A stretch of 64,000 nt of DNA from Prochlorococcus marinus str. MIT 9312. GTDB lineage: Bacteria; Cyanobacteriota; Cyanobacteriia; PCC-6307; Cyanobiaceae. How positions within the stretch are numbered: the stretch's first letter is position 1; each line of letters starts with the position of its first letter. The DNA lies in NCBI RefSeq assembly GCF_000012645.1, contig NC_007577.1, forward strand, positions 620,001 through 684,000. The letters are read 5' to 3'. The notes under the pieces were generated by a model. It made no database searches and was not told where the DNA came from. It saw only the letters and a list, made by a program, of their open reading frames with translations. The position numbers were made by a program, and so were the translations under genes. Below are positions 48,577 to 58,104 of the stretch, in pieces.

Positions 48577-50859
48577 CTAGATTTTTCCAATATTTAGGAA
48601 AAGAGTTTCACCAGTTGATTTCTTTCCAGTCCCGTCGTTGTCAGTTGAAATCCATGCTTGCCCTTCGCTTGTTATTGCTAAGCCTTCAACCTTTTCAAGG
48701 ATAAAACCACCCGTAGATTGCATTACTGGTTTTAGATCAGTAACTAACTCTTTTTCAACTAAAGGATAAAGTCTGGGAGGAATATTAGTCTGAAGACCTT
48801 CGAAAATAACATCATCTAAATCTATTTTATATATAGCTTTCAATTTCGCTTTCTTTCCATAAAAACTATCTCTTTCAATAACGTAAAGTGCTCCATCATG
48901 ATAGGTCAACTCAGAAATGCCAACGCCCCCTTTTTTGATCCTATCTAATTGATAATTTACAGCCCCCCACTGTTTGGTTTTTAAATTATAGGAAAGGATC
49001 TTAGTAGTATTGAAAGTATCATCACCCCAAGGCTTCTGTTGAGCAATATAAAGAATATCCCCATTCCTTGTTATGCCTTCAAAACCAGGATTTTTAGCAT
49101 AATTAAGATATGAAGCTGGTGGAGTTATCTTCTCTAAAATTTCACCATCTGAGCTTACATGGTAGATTGCAGGAGGATGTTCATCTAGCTTTTTCTTGAT
49201 TCCTTCAGTAGAAATGTAGAATCCACCATTACCATCTGTTGTAATACCCTCTTGATCCATGAATAATGCAGTCTTACCATCTAGCTTTATATCTATTGCT
49301 CTTTCTAGTAAAGCTGGTGAACTTGAAGGATCAATAACGTAAATTCTTGGCTGAGTTTTAAAAGTCCCATCATTTACAGCATAAATTTTACCGTCTTCAC
49401 CAGCCACCATTCCACTTATCGCACCCCAAGATACAAATTCAAGGCCATTTTCATTTGTTAAATGTGGGTATGAAGCAGGAGCATCTTGTAGTTGATAAAT
49501 AGTCACATGAGAAGATAAACCAGGTTCTTTTTTGTTGTAGTCTTTTTCATTTGCTGAGGCAATTAATCCCCTCTCTGGAATTGCGACAAATCCCTCTGGT
49601 CCAATGCCTGATGGAAGTAATTGAGTAAGCAAAGGTTGATTTAGTTCTGTAATATCGTAAACAGCTAATATCCCAGCCCTCTCAGCACCAACAAATAAAT
49701 AGGGCGTTCCATTAATTTTTGAATATGTAACTGACTCAGGTTCTACTCCTTTTTTACCTGCTCTTCCATCTTGGAAATGACCTATCTGTGCAATTGCTCT
49801 TTCTAATCTATTTGCATCTTCATAAACTACTGTTCCATCTTTTTTAAAAATAGTCCAGGATCTTGAACCACCTCTTTTTGCCTGATTTGGATCAATATGC
49901 TTGTAATCGCCTTCATTTGCTGTTGCAAAATGGTCATTATCAATCCAAGTAAGACCATCGGGTTCTCTTCTTACATTCTTTAGTTTGCTTTTAAATTTAT
50001 GTGCTCCATCTTTCTTTGTATCCATTCCTGCCATTTGTTTTACAACTCCTGCCGAGAAATGTGATATTACATTTCCATCTTTATCAATTACTGCAAGATG
50101 GTTGTTTTCTTGAAGAGAGACAACTGTTTCACCAAGATCATTAATAGCAACGAATTCTGGTTCGGGATCAAAAGGAGCTATTTCGGATAAGCCTGTTAAA
50201 TCTACTTTTTTAATTGAGTTACATTGTATTTTTCCTCTTTTGTTTAACTTCACAAGAGAAACATAACCTGCAGGATTAATTTGAATGCCATTGTCATCAA
50301 TTTGAGGGATAAATCCATTTTTATATTCTTCGTCCCTCTCATTTTCTACAGCGACAGCTAGAAATGTTCCGTCTGGTGAAACAAAAACGCTATCAGGCTG
50401 CCCACCTAAATCACATTCTTTTACTGCTTTTCTTGTTTCTAAATTGTATTGAACTAATGCTCCTGAAGGATTTGTATAACTTTCAGATGTATTCGAACCT
50501 ATATAAGCATTGTTTCCAAGTGCTGCAATTCCAGTTGGTTCTGCCTCAAGTTCAACAACTCCCAATGCTTTAGGGTTTGCAGGGTCTGAGATATCAACTA
50601 AACCTACTACTCCTAGATCGCTATCTGTATACATCAAAGTCTTTCCATCTTCTGAAGCTGTAACTACCTCTGAAGATGTTTTGGTTGTAGATTTTGATCC
50701 ATCTGGTAAATTGTCACTTACATTAAAAGAAGAAATTCTGTTGAAGTTTTTTTCATTTGCCCAATATTTTGTATTCCAATTTGCAAATCCGCTACTTGTA
50801 GAGGAGGCGAATATTGCAAGTAATGCTGAAAAACTTGCAGCAGCTAATGTTTTTTTCAT
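48577..50859 (-). CDS. Secreted phosphatase with phytase-esterase-like domain (Psip1-like)
   Basis: 760 aa. Signal peptide (LAAASFSALLAIFASSTSSGFA). An N-terminal beta-propeller-like part about residues 40-420 (SEVVTASEDGKTLMYTDSD, VSPDGTFLAVAVENERDEEY, EPEFVAINDLGETVVSLQENN), then an esterase-like-activity-of-phytase region (GPEGFVAIPERG, GITTDGNGGFYISTEG, PGFEGITRNGDILY, KVEGLAITSEGQAWISTDND). The layout matches phosphatases induced by phosphate stress in marine picocyanobacteria, for which the name Psip1 has been used. Pho-box-like repeats lie 62 bp upstream. Confidence 0.8.
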   Translation of the reverse strand: MKKTLAAASFSALLAIFASSTSSGFANWNTKYWANEKNFNRISSFNVSDNLPDGSKSTTKTSSEVVTASEDGKTLMYTDSDLGVVGLVDISDPANPKALGVVELEAEPTGIAALGNNAYIGSNTSESYTNPSGALVQYNLETRKAVKECDLGGQPDSVFVSPDGTFLAVAVENERDEEYKNGFIPQIDDNGIQINPAGYVSLVKLNKRGKIQCNSIKKVDLTGLSEIAPFDPEPEFVAINDLGETVVSLQENNHLAVIDKDGNVISHFSAGVVKQMAGMDTKKDGAHKFKSKLKNVRREPDGLTWIDNDHFATANEGDYKHIDPNQAKRGGSRSWTIFKKDGTVVYEDANRLERAIAQIGHFQDGRAGKKGVEPESVTYSKINGTPYLFVGAERAGILAVYDITELNQPLLTQLLPSGIGPEGFVAIPERGLIASANEKDYNKKEPGLSSHVTIYQLQDAPASYPHLTNENGLEFVSWGAISGMVAGEDGKIYAVNDGTFKTQPRIYVIDPSSSPALLERAIDIKLDGKTALFMDQEGITTDGNGGFYISTEGIKKKLDEHPPAIYHVSSDGEILEKITPPASYLNYAKNPGFEGITRNGDILYIAQQKPWGDDTFNTTKILSYNLKTKQWGAVNYQLDRIKKGGVGISELTYHDGALYVIERDSFYGKKAKLKAIYKIDLDDVIFEGLQTNIPPRLYPLVEKELVTDLKPVMQSTGGFILEKVEGLAITSEGQAWISTDNDGTGKKSTGETLFLNIGKI

Positions 50860-50920
50860 TTAGTGCGTAAGAAAACACATATTAATGTTCCCTTTAAAAA
50901 GTTAAGAAAAAAAAATAGAT

Positions 50921-50939
50921 TTATTAAGAACAATTTAAG
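50921..50939 (-). promoter_or_regulatory. Pho-box-like direct repeat upstream of the phosphatase gene
   Basis: On the minus strand CTTAAATT - GTT - CTTAATAA, two octamers with 11-bp periodicity resembling the cyanobacterial PhoB site CTTAACCT. A third word, CTTAACTT, lies closer to the gene near 50900. Confidence 0.5.
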
Positions 50940-50961
50940 GTTTATAGGAAGTAAGCAAAAA

Positions 50962-50990
50962 AAAAGGACCTCCTAAATGGAGGTCCTTTT
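50962..50990 (-). terminator. Rho-independent terminator of the porin gene
   Basis: Twelve-base perfect stem AAAAGGACCTCC / GGAGGTCCTTTT with a 5-nt loop and, on the minus strand, a following run of T. It begins 17 bases past the porin stop. Confidence 0.9.
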
Positions 50991-51006
50991 GATTTGGGTA
51001 TTCTGA

Positions 51007-52329
51007 TTAGAATTTAAATGTAGTAAGGAATCCTACAGCAGTTGTGTCATCAGTAGCAGCAACAGTTTCAGCAATGTAAGCAAAAGTGTCTAAGGTCACA
51101 GAGTCGTTTACTGGGTAGCTATATTTAACTTCATAGACATGAAGATCCTCAGCATTGTCATCTATAGCACCATTAGTACCAATACCTGCAGAAATTTCTC
51201 CTGGGCCCATTTCAGTTGTGATTCCTACAGTCCACTGTTCTGAGTTCACATCAGTCGCAAGATCTGCTTCCATCCATTCAATACCTCCACTTAGCGTAAA
51301 GGGTTCAAAATTATAATAAGCAGTTGCTCCAACGTAGGTGTTGTTAGCTGCTCCATCTTCGATACTGGAATATGCCAAAGTTACTCCATAAGTATCATTT
51401 TCATAACCTAAAGCCAAACCGTAGCGATCATCTCCTTCCTCTGTGAACATTCCAGCATTGGTTTCACCATCATCGGCAGAAGCTCCGAGACCAAATGACC
51501 ATCCGTCACCAAAATCTCTACCTGCACTTATTGATATATCACCACCTAAGTCAACAGAGTTTGATGCACCACAATCACCAATGTTGTCAACAACATTCCC
51601 GTACTTACAAGAATTTGGCCAGTTCTTTGAAGCATCCATTGATTCACCAACAGATAAAGCCCATTCTCCTACTGGGAACGTGTAGTTAACATCTTCTATT
51701 GCTAAATTATCACTAGTTTCGCCCAATGCGTCATGGGCTGCGGCAACTGAGTTTGCTACTTGATTACCTGCAGCAATTTCAACATTTAATTTGTCATCTC
51801 CTGTGAAGCTTGTATTTAAGTCAACTTCATAATGATAATTGAACATTACTGCATCATTAGCACCAGCATCTGTACTTTGTGCTGCGAGCATTGCTTCCAC
51901 CTTTCCTTTCATTGATGTGGTTGATGAAAAGCTGCCAGCCTCTATTGTATTTACACGAGATTCAAGGCCATCCACTCTTCCTTTCATAATTGCCAACTCA
52001 GAACCAAGCTCATCACTTAACCTGTCTATTGCAGCTCCGTTCATTAAGCCTTCGCCACCTGCAATTAGATTATTTAATTCAGCAGCAGCTTCTAAACGAG
52101 AAACTGAGTTCCCATTGAATTTTGGACTATTTGTTAGATCCTTTAATGAATCGTAAGCCCAATCTCCTGGGAATAAAGTATCTGATTTAAAATCACCTAA
52201 AGATACTAGATTGTTAGAGTTTGAATAATCACTAAGATCTGTTGAATTGATCTCAGTTGCGTTTACTGCGAAACCTGATGCCAAAGAAATCAAGGCAGGA
52301 GCAGCTATTAATTTTTGAAAAAGTTTCAT
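51007..52329 (-). CDS. Outer-membrane porin with SLH-like N-terminus (phosphate-regulated)
   Basis: 440 aa from ATG at 52329 (a GTG at 52341 is possible). Signal peptide (LFQKLIAAPALISLASGFAVNA), then an SLH-like region about residues 45-95 (DWAYDSLKDLTN, NGNSVSRLEAAAELNNLI), a coiled stalk (LSDELGSELAIMKGRV), and a C-terminal beta-barrel ending in Phe (GFLTTFKF). Cyanobacterial OprB/SomA-type architecture. Position opposite pstS and the Pho-box-like repeats support phosphate-limited expression (PhoE-like). Confidence 0.85.
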   Translation of the reverse strand: MKLFQKLIAAPALISLASGFAVNATEINSTDLSDYSNSNNLVSLGDFKSDTLFPGDWAYDSLKDLTNSPKFNGNSVSRLEAAAELNNLIAGGEGLMNGAAIDRLSDELGSELAIMKGRVDGLESRVNTIEAGSFSSTTSMKGKVEAMLAAQSTDAGANDAVMFNYHYEVDLNTSFTGDDKLNVEIAAGNQVANSVAAAHDALGETSDNLAIEDVNYTFPVGEWALSVGESMDASKNWPNSCKYGNVVDNIGDCGASNSVDLGGDISISAGRDFGDGWSFGLGASADDGETNAGMFTEEGDDRYGLALGYENDTYGVTLAYSSIEDGAANNTYVGATAYYNFEPFTLSGGIEWMEADLATDVNSEQWTVGITTEMGPGEISAGIGTNGAIDDNAEDLHVYEVKYSYPVNDSVTLDTFAYIAETVAATDDTTAVGFLTTFKF

Positions 52330-52422
52330 AAACCTCAACACGTAAAAATGGATTAATATCCAATTGTTATTTCAACGGTTTTAGGTTAAGAAATGAATAA
52401 GGATCAAAAGTAAATAGAAAAA

Positions 52423-52452
52423 TTTAAAGAGAACTTAAACTTCCCTTAAATT
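52423..52452 (+). promoter_or_regulatory. Pho-box-like triple repeat between porin and pstS
   Basis: TTTAAAGA - GAA - CTTAAACT - TCC - CTTAAATT: three octamers at exact 11-bp spacing on the plus strand, resembling CTTAACCT repeats. It is 219 bp before the pstS ATG and 94 bp before the porin ATG, so it may serve either. Confidence 0.5.
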
Positions 52453-52565
52453 AAAAGAAAAATTGTCCACAAAATTCAAAATTTTTCAATAATAAGTTAA
52501 AAATTAATCTAAGTTTATTTTTAAATATTTTTGAAACAAAACGAAAAAAGCTCTAATCAAGATTT

Positions 52566-52584
52566 GTTTTAAGAGAAGGTTAAG
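52566..52584 (-). promoter_or_regulatory. Second Pho-box-like repeat
   Basis: On the minus strand CTTAACCT (exact consensus) - TCT - CTTAAAAC, 11-bp periodicity. It is 87 bp before pstS. A further isolated CTTAACCT lies at 52383-52390. Confidence 0.5.
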
Positions 52585-52670
52585 AACTAATTAACCAAAG
52601 GATAAAATTTTAATTAATGAGTATTTGTGTATAAATTCGGTGCTATATATATGTAGTCTTTAATTTAATC

Positions 52671-53666
52671 ATGACATCCATGAACATAGCTAAGAAAGCT
52701 TTGGTTTTCACTTCTGCAGTAGCCATTGCTGCTGGTACAAGTGTTCCTGGCACAAGTGTTTCTGCTAAAACAAGATTAAGTGGTGCTGGAGCATCATTTC
52801 CTGCCAAAATTTACACTCGTTGGTTCAAAGATTTAGCTACTTCAGGGGGGCCAAGAGTAAACTATCAAGCTGTTGGTTCAGGCTCTGGAAGAAAAGCTTT
52901 TATTGATCAGACAGTAAACTTTGGTGCTTCTGATGATCCTATGAAGGATAAAGATATAGCAAAGGTAACAAGAGGATTAGTACAGATTCCTATGGTTGGA
53001 GGAACTATTGCATTTGGTTATAACTATGATTGTGATCTGAAACTTACTCAAGAGCAAGCAGTAAGAGTTGCTATGGGTATGGTTAAAAACTGGAAAGAAT
53101 TAGGCTGTAAATCAGGTAAGTTAACTTGGGCACATCGTTCTGACGGATCAGGTACAACTAAAGCCTTTACAAACTCTATGGAAGCGTTTTCAAAAACTTG
53201 GACACTAGGAACAGGTAAATCAGTTAAGTGGCCGGCAGGTGTTGGTGCAAAAGGTAATTCTGGTGTAGCTGGAGTTATACAAAACACTCCTGGCGCAATC
53301 GGTTATGTTAACCAGTCTTATATAAAAGGTAATATTAAAGCTGCTGCTCTTCAGAATCTTTCTGGAGAATATGTAAAGCCTACAGTTGAGGCAGGAGCAA
53401 AAGCTCTTAATGGCATTAATTTAGATGAAAATCTTGCGGGTAAAAATCCTAATCCAACTGCAAAAGGAGCATATCCTATAGCTTCATTAACATGGATACT
53501 TGCTTATGAAGAGGGTAATGGTAGAAACACTAAAGCTATCAAACAAGCCTTTAATACATTGTTAAGTGATGAGTATCAAGATAAAGCTCCATCACTAGGA
53601 TTTGTTCCTTTGAAAGGTGATATTCTTGAGAAATCAAGAGCTGCTGTAAAAAGAATCGGTAAATAA
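52671..53666 (+). CDS. pstS: Periplasmic phosphate-binding protein PstS
   Basis: 331 aa. Signal peptide ending VSA, then RLSGAGASFPAKIYTRW, NYQAVGSGSGRKAF, VNFGASDDPM, AHRSDGSGTTKAF and IGYVNQSY, which are the phosphate-contacting loops of PstS. It delivers phosphate to PstC-PstA-PstB encoded at 58.1-60.8 kb. pstS is separated from pstCAB by the arsenic genes, as I recall for related strains. Own terminator follows. Confidence 0.95.
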   Translation: MTSMNIAKKALVFTSAVAIAAGTSVPGTSVSAKTRLSGAGASFPAKIYTRWFKDLATSGGPRVNYQAVGSGSGRKAFIDQTVNFGASDDPMKDKDIAKVTRGLVQIPMVGGTIAFGYNYDCDLKLTQEQAVRVAMGMVKNWKELGCKSGKLTWAHRSDGSGTTKAFTNSMEAFSKTWTLGTGKSVKWPAGVGAKGNSGVAGVIQNTPGAIGYVNQSYIKGNIKAAALQNLSGEYVKPTVEAGAKALNGINLDENLAGKNPNPTAKGAYPIASLTWILAYEEGNGRNTKAIKQAFNTLLSDEYQDKAPSLGFVPLKGDILEKSRAAVKRIGK

Positions 53667-53685
53667 ACCGTAAGACAATATTTAA

Positions 53686-53714
53686 AAGGAGGAATTTATT
53701 TCTTCCTTTTTTTA
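53686..53714. terminator. Terminator after pstS
   Basis: AAAGGAGGAA (53686-53695) / TTCTTCCTTT (53701-53710), ten pairs with one G-T wobble, then a T run. It overlaps the end of the convergent chrA gene. Confidence 0.8.
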
Positions 53715-54938
53715 TGCAAACAAATATTTTGATAAACCTAAAATTAAAGAAAAAAGAATAAGTATATAGGTTGGAACTATTTTAAAAAAAGATAATAGTG
53801 TGGAGATTAAAACTATAAAAATAGAGCTAATTAAAAAGAATTTTGATGAAAAACTATCTTCAATTAAATTAAAGCCAGAAAAAATAACTGCTCCTGGAAT
53901 TGTATTGATTACTCCTTCGATAAAGTAATTAATCGATTTAATTCTGTTTTTTATGAAGCCTTTTCCAAAAACAAAAATCAATAAAAAACTTGGTAAAAAA
54001 ATTGCAAAAGTTGATATAAATGAATACTTTAAAGCTTCATTTATTCCTCCGACCGAAAAACCAGCTTTGTATCCAATAAAACTTGTAGTTAATAAGACAG
54101 GACCAGGTGTTATCTGGCCAATCATTATCCCATCTATAAATTCATTATTTGTTAACCATCCTTGTGAGACAACATAATCACTCATTAGAGGAATGATTAC
54201 TAATCCCCCTCCAAAAATAAAAAGTCCCGATTTCAAGAAGAAAAAAAACAGATTAAGATAATCTATTAAAAACTTTGAGTTTGTAGAGAGCTTTAAAAAA
54301 TTATAAAACTTGGCAATATCCAAAAAGATTGAGCTAGTTAAAAATGAGGTTGTTGAAAATATAGATAAAGGAACCAAGTTATAAAAAATATTTTTCGATT
54401 TCTGTAAGAAAATATTTATCAAACCTGCAGTAGTAAGAATTGTTATGAGAGGAAATTGAATACTATTATATTTTGCAAATATAAGGAGAGATAAGATTGA
54501 GCTAGAGAATAATATTCGATCTAACTTTAATCTTTTTTTTAAAAGAACTAATGAAAATGAAAAAATTATTCCTGCAATAATAGGAGGATTAAAATAAATT
54601 AAATCATTAAGAAATTTTGATCCAGAATAAATTTGCCAAAAAAAGCTAAGAACTAATACCGAAATGAATCCTGGGATAATGAAACATATACCGGATATTA
54701 ATCCACCAAGATAACCATTAATTTTAAGACCTATATATATTGCTAATTGAGTGGATATTGGCCCTGGAAGCAATTGACATAAACCAATACCTTTTTCAAA
54801 AGATTTGGTTGAGATCAATTTTTTACTATTTATAATTTCATCTTCGAATAAAGAAATATGAGCATATGGTCCTCCAAAACTGAAAATACCAATTTTTAGA
54901 AAAATTTTTGCAAGTTCAATTAAGGATATTTTTGCCAT
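53712..54938 (-). CDS. chrA: ChrA-type chromate/anion transporter
   Basis: 408 aa with about ten to twelve spans in two repeated halves. [18 protein letters not shown] near residues 18-35 and [18 protein letters not shown] near 235 are the paired ChrA signatures; [14 protein letters not shown] and [14 protein letters not shown] repeat the second motif. The family moves chromate out of cells; in this phosphate cluster another oxyanion may be the substrate. Follows the arsJ-like gene by 30 bp, probable operon. Confidence 0.88.
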   Translation of the reverse strand: MAKISLIELAKIFLKIGIFSFGGPYAHISLFEDEIINSKKLISTKSFEKGIGLCQLLPGPISTQLAIYIGLKINGYLGGLISGICFIIPGFISVLVLSFFWQIYSGSKFLNDLIYFNPPIIAGIIFSFSLVLLKKRLKLDRILFSSSILSLLIFAKYNSIQFPLITILTTAGLINIFLQKSKNIFYNLVPLSIFSTTSFLTSSIFLDIAKFYNFLKLSTNSKFLIDYLNLFFFFLKSGLFIFGGGLVIIPLMSDYVVSQGWLTNNEFIDGIMIGQITPGPVLLTTSFIGYKAGFSVGGINEALKYSFISTFAIFLPSFLLIFVFGKGFIKNRIKSINYFIEGVINTIPGAVIFSGFNLIEDSFSSKFFLISSIFIVLISTLLSFFKIVPTYILILFSLILGLSKYLFA

Positions 54939-54968
54939 CTAAATATTCTAATTTCTTAAAATTAGCTT

Positions 54969-56228
54969 TTATGGTGATGATAAGCTTTGTTTGATTGATG
55001 GTAATTTAAGACTCGAAATCCAAGAGAATAATATTAGAAGTGATGAAAAATAAAGACAATATTGAAGACCAATACTCGGATTTCTCCCAATCATAAATAG
55101 TAAGCCAGATAGTAATGTTCCAACTAGTCTTCCAGCAGCATTTGCCATGTAATAGAAGCCAACATTTAAGCTGACTTTTTCATTATCAGAGTAGGCCAAA
55201 ATCATATACGAATGTGTAGAGGAATTCATTGCAAAAACAAATCCAAAAATAGTAAGTCCTAAAATTATTGCTATCGATGGAGAACTCTCTCTCCATAATG
55301 CGACTCCTATCAAAGATGGTATGACCATTAATACGGCACTCCAAAATTGGATAGCTTTACGATCTGGACTTTCTTTCTGGCCCCACATCTTTCTAATTGC
55401 TGGAGCCGAAGCCTGAACAATTCCATAACCTATTACCCAGGCCCCAAGAAATAATCCTATTTCCATGTAGTCCCAACCAAATGCCATATCTAGGAATACT
55501 GGGAGAGCTACAACAAACCAAACATCTCTTGCTCCAAAAAGAAAGAATCTTGCTGATGAAAGAATATTTATTGCATTTGATTTTGAAAAAAGATCATTAA
55601 AAGCTGGTTTGGTTTTCATCTTGCCAATTTCTCCAGGCAAAATTAATGTCAATAAAAAGGCTAAGCAGAGTCCAAAACCCATAATTCCTACAGCATTATT
55701 GAATCCAAATAACTTATATAAAAGTCCACCCAAGAAAAAGCCAACTCCCTTAAGAGCATTTTTAGATCCAGTTAAAATAGCAACCCATTTAAAAAGTTGT
55801 TTTTGGCCATTATCATTGCCATCATTTGTCTCTGGAACTACTGTCTTAACAGCACTTTTAGCACTCATTTTGTTTAAATCTTTTGCTATCCCACTAACTG
55901 CTTGAGCAACCATAACGTATGCGACACTAAAAATTACTGGCCAATCTTCCTTAACTGGAATAAGCATAAAAAGAGCGATGATTTGCAGGATAGTCCCAAT
56001 CCATAAAGTAAGTCGTAATCCATATCTTGCTCCTATCCAACCACCATATAGATTAGTAATTATTCCAAAAAACTCATAAAAAAGGAAAAGTAAAGCAATT
56101 TGTAAAGTTGTGTAACCTAGCTCATGAAAGTGACCAACAACTAATAATCTTAATGCGCCGTCAGTAAGCGTGAACGCCCAATAGTTTGCTGTTACAACAC
56201 TATATTGTTGAATATTAGATAATTTCAT
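54969..56228 (-). CDS. arsJ: Organoarsenical efflux MFS transporter, ArsJ-type
   Basis: 419 aa, about twelve spans. NYWAFTLTDGALRLLVVGHF near residues 14-33, LWIGTILQIIALFMLIPV, and FVFAMNSSTHSYMILAYS are typical of ArsJ. ArsJ exports 1-arseno-3-phosphoglycerate made by the neighbouring dehydrogenase, giving arsenate resistance. It sits 11 bp downstream of that gene in the same operon, the standard arsJ-gap pairing. Confidence 0.85.
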   Translation of the reverse strand: MKLSNIQQYSVVTANYWAFTLTDGALRLLVVGHFHELGYTTLQIALLFLFYEFFGIITNLYGGWIGARYGLRLTLWIGTILQIIALFMLIPVKEDWPVIFSVAYVMVAQAVSGIAKDLNKMSAKSAVKTVVPETNDGNDNGQKQLFKWVAILTGSKNALKGVGFFLGGLLYKLFGFNNAVGIMGFGLCLAFLLTLILPGEIGKMKTKPAFNDLFSKSNAINILSSARFFLFGARDVWFVVALPVFLDMAFGWDYMEIGLFLGAWVIGYGIVQASAPAIRKMWGQKESPDRKAIQFWSAVLMVIPSLIGVALWRESSPSIAIILGLTIFGFVFAMNSSTHSYMILAYSDNEKVSLNVGFYYMANAAGRLVGTLLSGLLFMIGRNPSIGLQYCLYFSSLLILFSWISSLKLPSIKQSLSSP

Positions 56229-56239
56229 AAAGACATAAA

Positions 56240-57262
56240 TTAAATCTCTTTTTTGATTACATATTCAGTAAGATCTGCAAGTCTGCAGCTGTAACCCCAC
56301 TCGTTGTCATACCAAGCGTATATCTTTAATAAATTTGAATTAACAACCATCGTTGATAAACTATCAACTATTGAACTTCTGGAGTCATTTACATAATCTG
56401 CAGAAACTAAAGGTCTTTCTTCGTAGCCAAGAATTCCTTTTAAATAAGTTTCTGAAGCTTCCTTTAGTGCCATATTTACTTGTTCAGTTGTCACTTCTTT
56501 ATTTAATTCAAAAACTGCATCTGTTAAAGAACCATTAAGCAGAGGAACTCTTACTGCATGTCCATTTAATTTTCCTTTTAATTCTGGGAAGATCTCAGCG
56601 ATAGCTTTAGCAGATCCAGTGGTAGTAGGTATTAAACTTTGCATACATCCTCTTGCTCTCCTCAAATCACTTTTATAAAAATCTACAGGAACTTGAGTGT
56701 TCGTGACATCGTGAATAGTTGTAATAGCGCCATGTTTAATTGAGAAATTTTCATTAATTACCTTTACTATCGGAGCTAAACAATTTGTAGTGCAGGATGC
56801 TGCTGTTACTAATTTATGTTTGGAAGGGTCATAAAGACTTTGATTTATACCGTAAACAATATTAAGTGCTTCCTCTCCAGTTACAATTCCCTTTACTGGA
56901 CAAGCTACTATTACTCTTTTCATACCTAGAGAATCAAAATAGGGATTTAGTTTGTCTGGCTTTTTATTCTTACCTGTACATTCCAAAATAATATCTACAG
57001 AAGATTTTTCCCAAGGAACATCAAGGTAATTTTTAAAAGATGTGTAGGTTAATTTCATTCCATCAATTATTATTCCTTCTTCTTTAACCTTTATATCTTT
57101 CTCCCATCTGCCATGGACTGAATCGAATTCGAGTAGATGCGCAGCGGCATTCGAATCTCCTGCTATCTCATTAATGTGAGTTATTTCTATATCAGCTCTA
57201 TCCCATAATGCTCTGAAAACTAATCTGCCAATTCTTCCAAAACCATTAATTCCAATTTTCAT
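56240..57262 (-). CDS. gap: ArsJ-associated glyceraldehyde-3-phosphate dehydrogenase
   Basis: 340 aa from ATG at 57262 (a longer frame reaches 57316, but homology starts at [16 protein letters not shown]). NAD-binding GFGRIGR; catalytic Cys in [11 protein letters not shown] near residue 158; [35 protein letters not shown]. With arsenate it makes unstable 1-arseno-3-phosphoglycerate, exported by ArsJ. The gene is divergent from arsR across a perfect operator. Confidence 0.9.
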   Translation of the reverse strand: MKIGINGFGRIGRLVFRALWDRADIEITHINEIAGDSNAAAHLLEFDSVHGRWEKDIKVKEEGIIIDGMKLTYTSFKNYLDVPWEKSSVDIILECTGKNKKPDKLNPYFDSLGMKRVIVACPVKGIVTGEEALNIVYGINQSLYDPSKHKLVTAASCTTNCLAPIVKVINENFSIKHGAITTIHDVTNTQVPVDFYKSDLRRARGCMQSLIPTTTGSAKAIAEIFPELKGKLNGHAVRVPLLNGSLTDAVFELNKEVTTEQVNMALKEASETYLKGILGYEERPLVSADYVNDSRSSIVDSLSTMVVNSNLLKIYAWYDNEWGYSCRLADLTEYVIKKEI

Positions 57263-57289
57263 AACTTTGAAATTTTTTCTATATAAATC

Positions 57290-57313
57290 ATACATCAAAA
57301 TATTTTGATGTAT
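57290..57313. promoter_or_regulatory. ArsR operator, 24-bp perfect palindrome
   Basis: ATACATCAAAAT followed directly by its reverse complement ATTTTGATGTAT. It contains ATCAA-N6-TTGAT, the operator form known for ArsR/SmtB repressors. It lies between the divergent gap and arsR genes, positioned to control both. A further partial copy (CAAGATGTTTTGA) follows at 57314-57326. Confidence 0.8.
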
Positions 57314-57381
57314 CAAGATGTTTTGACTAATGAAATCTTTTTTATTTAAGCTATATTTAGGAAAATTTAATTACTTTAAAA

Positions 57382-57702
57382 TTGTTAAAAGATATTAGCA
57401 AAGTAAAAAAAGAAAATATATCTAAGTTGATGGTTTTATTCTCTGATCCTTTTAGGCTGGAAATAATTGACCTAATGATGGATGGAGAAGTTTGTGTATG
57501 CGATATTATGAAGTTAACTAATTTATCTCAATCAAGAATTTCATATCACATAAAAATTTTGAAGGAAGCTGGTCTTATCTCAGACAGACAAGAAGGTAGA
57601 TGGGTTTACTACAGCCTTAATAAAGAATCTCTCTTTTTGATCAAGGAATGGATAAATTCTTTGACAGATTATTCCTCGAATAGAAAACGTTGCTGCGAAT
57701 AA
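57382..57702 (+). CDS. arsR: ArsR-family metalloregulator
   Basis: 106 aa from TTG at 57382. Winged helix with MVLFSDPFRLEIIDLM, the metal-site region EVCVCDIMKLTNLSQSRISYHIK (CVC as in arsenic-sensing ArsR) and REQ-like DRQEGRWVYYSLN. Ends KRCCE, with two adjacent Cys that could add arsenite ligands. It should repress gap-arsJ-chrA and itself. Confidence 0.9.
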   Translation: MLKDISKVKKENISKLMVLFSDPFRLEIIDLMMDGEVCVCDIMKLTNLSQSRISYHIKILKEAGLISDRQEGRWVYYSLNKESLFLIKEWINSLTDYSSNRKRCCE

Positions 57703-57720
57703 ATTATATTTTAGATTTTA

Positions 57721-57927
57721 TTAATTAACTTCTGATTCCCTGTCATAAGTCATTCCTGATTGTTCCATCCACTCAGCTTTAGTTTTGCAATTTTGTTTGT
57801 GATTAAAGATGTGAAAACCTTCAATAATAATCATTATGGATAGAAGCAAAACAGGAATAAAATATACAGGGGAAGATATTACTTCTTTATATTTGATTTG
57901 AGCTATAAATTCCTTGTATTTAGACAT
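57721..57927 (-). CDS. Small membrane-anchored hypothetical protein
   Basis: 68 aa. MSKYKEFIAQIKYKEV, one span (SPVYFIPVLLLSIMIIIEGF), then HIFNHKQNCKTKAEWM. Convergent with arsR. No family recognised. Confidence 0.55.
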   Translation of the reverse strand: MSKYKEFIAQIKYKEVISSPVYFIPVLLLSIMIIIEGFHIFNHKQNCKTKAEWMEQSGMTYDRESEVN

Positions 57928-58104
57928 CTCTTCAGTTTCTATTTAATAAATAATATTCACCTATGGTTAAGTAAAGTTAAAGAAAAAATTTTTGAAGAAA
58001 TTAATTTAAGGATGTTTACTTTTCATGACTTTCTTATACCTTTAACCCCTCTTAAAGTCTTTTACACTATTTAGTAGTAGATTTATAGAGATATTCTTTT
58101 TTTA

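Noticed and set aside
58030-58075. Pho box upstream of pstC
   Set aside because: TTAA-containing words are present but spaced 8 and 10 bp, not the 11-bp period of the other sites.
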